From contig CAWKJU010000013.1 in assembly GCA_963849955.1 (NCBI GenBank), positions 68,788 through 132,787 on the forward strand: a stretch of 64,000 nt of DNA, read 5' to 3'. The stretch comes from CAWFGW01 sp963849955. GTDB lineage: Bacteria > Bacteroidota > Bacteroidia > Cytophagales > JAAEPT01. Positions within the stretch are counted from its first letter, which is position 1. Each line of letters starts with the position of its first letter. This document shows, in pieces, positions 62,156 through 64,000 of the stretch. The notes beneath the pieces are model-generated. The model was given only the letters and a program-made list of their open reading frames with translations. It was not told the origin of the DNA and did not search any database. The translations under genes were made by a program, and so were the position numbers.

Positions 62156-62602
62156 CTAAGAGTAAAAAATGTTTTGTGTTCGCAGCTTATAAACTGTATT
62201 TCTAGTTTTTGCTTTACCTAACTCAATACCAACGATGAACAATAAAAGAATATGCAAGAAAAGCATAAAAACATGATTATGATTCTCAATCCCGGTAAAC
62301 GACAGCAGCCAACGAATTATTGAGAATTCTACCAGTCCACTCATTAATAACTCTGTAATCAGAAAGGAGAAAAAGAAAAACTCCAGCCTGTTTCTATTAA
62401 TATATTCCCTGACATGGCCAGAGAACTTACTTCTAAATACAAACTGGAGTAGATAAGATCCGAGACATATATACAGGTAATACAAATGAGGGTGCAAGTA
62501 ATGGGGCCGATACTCATAACCGTGCCACCATACCAGTGTCCCAATCACTAAAAGTGAAACCAGTAAATTGAACAGGTTAAATATTTTAGGGCCACCCTCC
62601 AA
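62156..62602 (-). pseudogene. N-terminal membrane fragment, TrkH-like
   Basis: A 148-aa frame with four hydrophobic segments (NLFNLLVSLLVIGTLVW, LYYLYICLGSYLLQFVF, LEFFFFSFLITELLMSG, FMLFLHILLLFIVGIELGKA). It resembles the N-terminal region of TrkH potassium transporters, where ELGKA precedes the first pore unit. It stops soon after (KLRTQNIFYS). A complete TrkH is over 500 aa, so this would be truncated at the joint with rteC. It could instead be a stand-alone small membrane protein. Confidence 0.45.
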
Positions 62603-62604
62603 TC

Positions 62605-64000
62605 CTACTGTTTTATCTGCTTCTTAAGTAATTGTGCATTAATAGCCACTATCACCGTACTTAAACTCATAAATACAGCTCCTACTGCCGGGCCTAACAC
62701 AAAGCCAGCTGAATACAACACTCCTGCAGCTAAAGGAATAGCAATCACATTGTAAGCCGTAGCCCATACCAGGTTTTGTATCATTTTTTTGTAAGTGGCT
62801 TTTCCAAATAATATGAGGTTAAGAATATCCTGCGGGTTACTATTGACCAAAATAATATCTGCTGTTTCTGCTGCCACATCTGTTCCTGAACCTACAGCAA
62901 TTCCCACATCGGCTTGTGCCAATGCTGGTGCATCATTTACTCCATCTCCGGTCATTGCCACAAATTCGCCTTTGTTTTGCAGCTCTTTTACAATCTCCAC
63001 CTTTTGGTGAGGTAATACTTCGGAGTAATAGCCATCTAAACCTAATTCATTGCTGACGGCTTTTGCTACCACTTCATTATCACCGGTGGCCATCATCACT
63101 TTTATACCATTCTCTTTGAAGCGTCTTATGGCTTCTTTTGATTCAGGTCGTATTTCATCTGATAAGGCAATAAATCCAACCAGTATTTCATTGATCATTA
63201 CAAACACTACAGTTTCAGCTGCACTACCATAGGCATTATCCGGAATGTCGATTGACTTGTCTTTTAAGTAGCCTGGACTAACTACTTTCACATCCTTTCC
63301 TTCTACTTCCGCTTCAACGCCTTTACCTGTGATGGCATTGAAGTTTTCAGCATTTGGAATATCCGTTTTTAGCTCCTTGATTTTTTTGATAACACCAAGA
63401 GCTATTGGATGCTCTGAACTTTGCTCCAAAGCACTGGCTAATCGCAATACTTCATCCTTAGTATACTTTTCATTAAAAGAGTCGTAGCGTGTAACACCAA
63501 AATCTCCTTTGGTCAATGTGCCTGTTTTATCAAATACCAATGCTGATATTTTACGTGAATTTTCAAAAGCTGTACGGTTGCGTATAAGTAATCCATTTTG
63601 AGCAGAAATGGCTGTAGAAATAGCTACAACTAGTGGAATGGCCAACCCTAAAGCATGTGGACAAGCAATTACCATAACAGTAACCATCCGCTCTAACGCA
63701 AAAACAAATGAAAAACCAGCAATAAGCCAAGCAGCCAATGTTCCAAAACCAATAGCCAAAGCAATATAGGTCAACCATTTTGCAGCCTTATCTGAAAGGT
63801 TTTGCATTTTTGATTTGGACTTTTGTGCCTCCTCTACCAACTTAATAACCTTATTTAAATAACTATCTTTCCCAGTATGCAAGACTTTTGCATTGAGCGA
63901 TCCGTTACCGTTTATTGATCCACCTATCAACTTATTATCAACCCCTTTCTTTACAGGTTTTGACTCACCTGTTAGCATTGATTCATTAAGATAGCTTTCA
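62605..64000 (-). CDS. copB: CopB-type P1B-ATPase (N-terminus outside window)
   Basis: Open to the end of the window; 465 residues are visible. The actuator TGES (YLNESMLTGESKPV) and the membrane metal motif IACPHALGLAIP (CPH) assign it to the P1B-3, CopB class for Cu(II)/Ag(I) or related ions. The phosphorylated Asp is in VFDKTGTLTKG, with MATGDN and GDGVNDAPAL following. It is 2 bp upstream of the TrkH-like fragment. It would complement CopA in metal export. Confidence 0.92.
   Translation of the reverse strand, partial: ESYLNESMLTGESKPVKKGVDNKLIGGSINGNGSLNAKVLHTGKDSYLNKVIKLVEEAQKSKSKMQNLSDKAAKWLTYIALAIGFGTLAAWLIAGFSFVFALERMVTVMVIACPHALGLAIPLVVAISTAISAQNGLLIRNRTAFENSRKISALVFDKTGTLTKGDFGVTRYDSFNEKYTKDEVLRLASALEQSSEHPIALGVIKKIKELKTDIPNAENFNAITGKGVEAEVEGKDVKVVSPGYLKDKSIDIPDNAYGSAAETVVFVMINEILVGFIALSDEIRPESKEAIRRFKENGIKVMMATGDNEVVAKAVSNELGLDGYYSEVLPHQKVEIVKELQNKGEFVAMTGDGVNDAPALAQADVGIAVGSGTDVAAETADIILVNSNPQDILNLILFGKATYKKMIQNLVWATAYNVIAIPLAAGVLYSAGFVLGPAVGAVFMSLSTVIVAINAQLLKKQIKQ

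Overview
The window is AT-rich DNA from a member of the Bacteroidota, most likely a flavobacterium or a close relative. Three secreted proteins end in type IX secretion (T9SS) sorting domains. Several upstream regions carry the Bacteroidota -7 promoter motif TAnnTTTG. The conjugative-element regulator RteC and many other families are typical of this phylum. No rRNA or CRISPR array was seen. One intact tRNA-Arg(TCT) is present, with decayed tRNA copies beside it.

Layout. (1) 1-21 kb is chromosomal backbone: a PepSY membrane protein, a DUF4198-like protein, an NhaP2-type antiporter, a T9SS sugar dehydrogenase, a hemerythrin-like protein convergent with a LuxR-type regulator, an imelysin / di-heme oxidoreductase / imelysin lipoprotein operon, a glutamate synthase-like enzyme, MscL, two T9SS adhesin-like proteins, the tRNA-Arg cluster, and an SDR enzyme convergent with a small uncharacterised protein. 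(2) About 21-45 kb is an integrated island next to a tRNA 3'-end remnant. It holds a three-gene unit of unknown function (252-aa protein, DUF5675, small membrane protein). Next comes a defence region: a DUF6602 nuclease, a HEPN protein overlapping a possible nuclease, and a type I restriction-modification (RM) operon with an embedded RloC/PrrC-like anticodon nuclease, a DUF3800 protein, a metallopeptidase and a second half-size HsdS. An AbiE toxin-antitoxin pair and a DnaC-like / replication-protein / excisionase-like module follow. Long stretches of the island are non-coding and rich in inverted repeats. (3) 45-46.3 kb holds an ArsR-regulated mercury-uptake cluster without merA. (4) 46.3-64 kb is a copper/silver and envelope-stress island: CopA, CopB, Csp storage protein, Met-rich protein, YceI, persulfide dioxygenase-rhodanese, ion channel, SDRs, a glycosidase and an AraC regulator. 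About 14.3 kb of it is flanked by two 299-bp, about 97% identical direct repeats of rteC. The 61-62 kb copy keeps the rteC 5' part and the 46 kb copy keeps the 3' part.

How the parts fit. The defence genes on the minus strand form overlapping or tightly packed operons. The hsdM-hsdS-nuclease-hsdR order matches the E. coli prr locus, where the anticodon nuclease acts when restriction is inhibited. The metal genes combine export (CopA/CopB), sequestration (Csp, Met-rich protein) and sulfur or envelope repair. Broken genes (TrkH, DUF305, a HMA-AraC N-terminus, a recombinase C-terminus, a small frameshifted gene) mark past recombination joints. The least explained signals are the structured non-coding segments at 24.5, 26.1-26.4, 42.4/43.4 and 44.2 kb, the 252-aa/DUF5675/membrane-protein unit, and the uncharacterised domain that stands next to one SDR and is fused to another.
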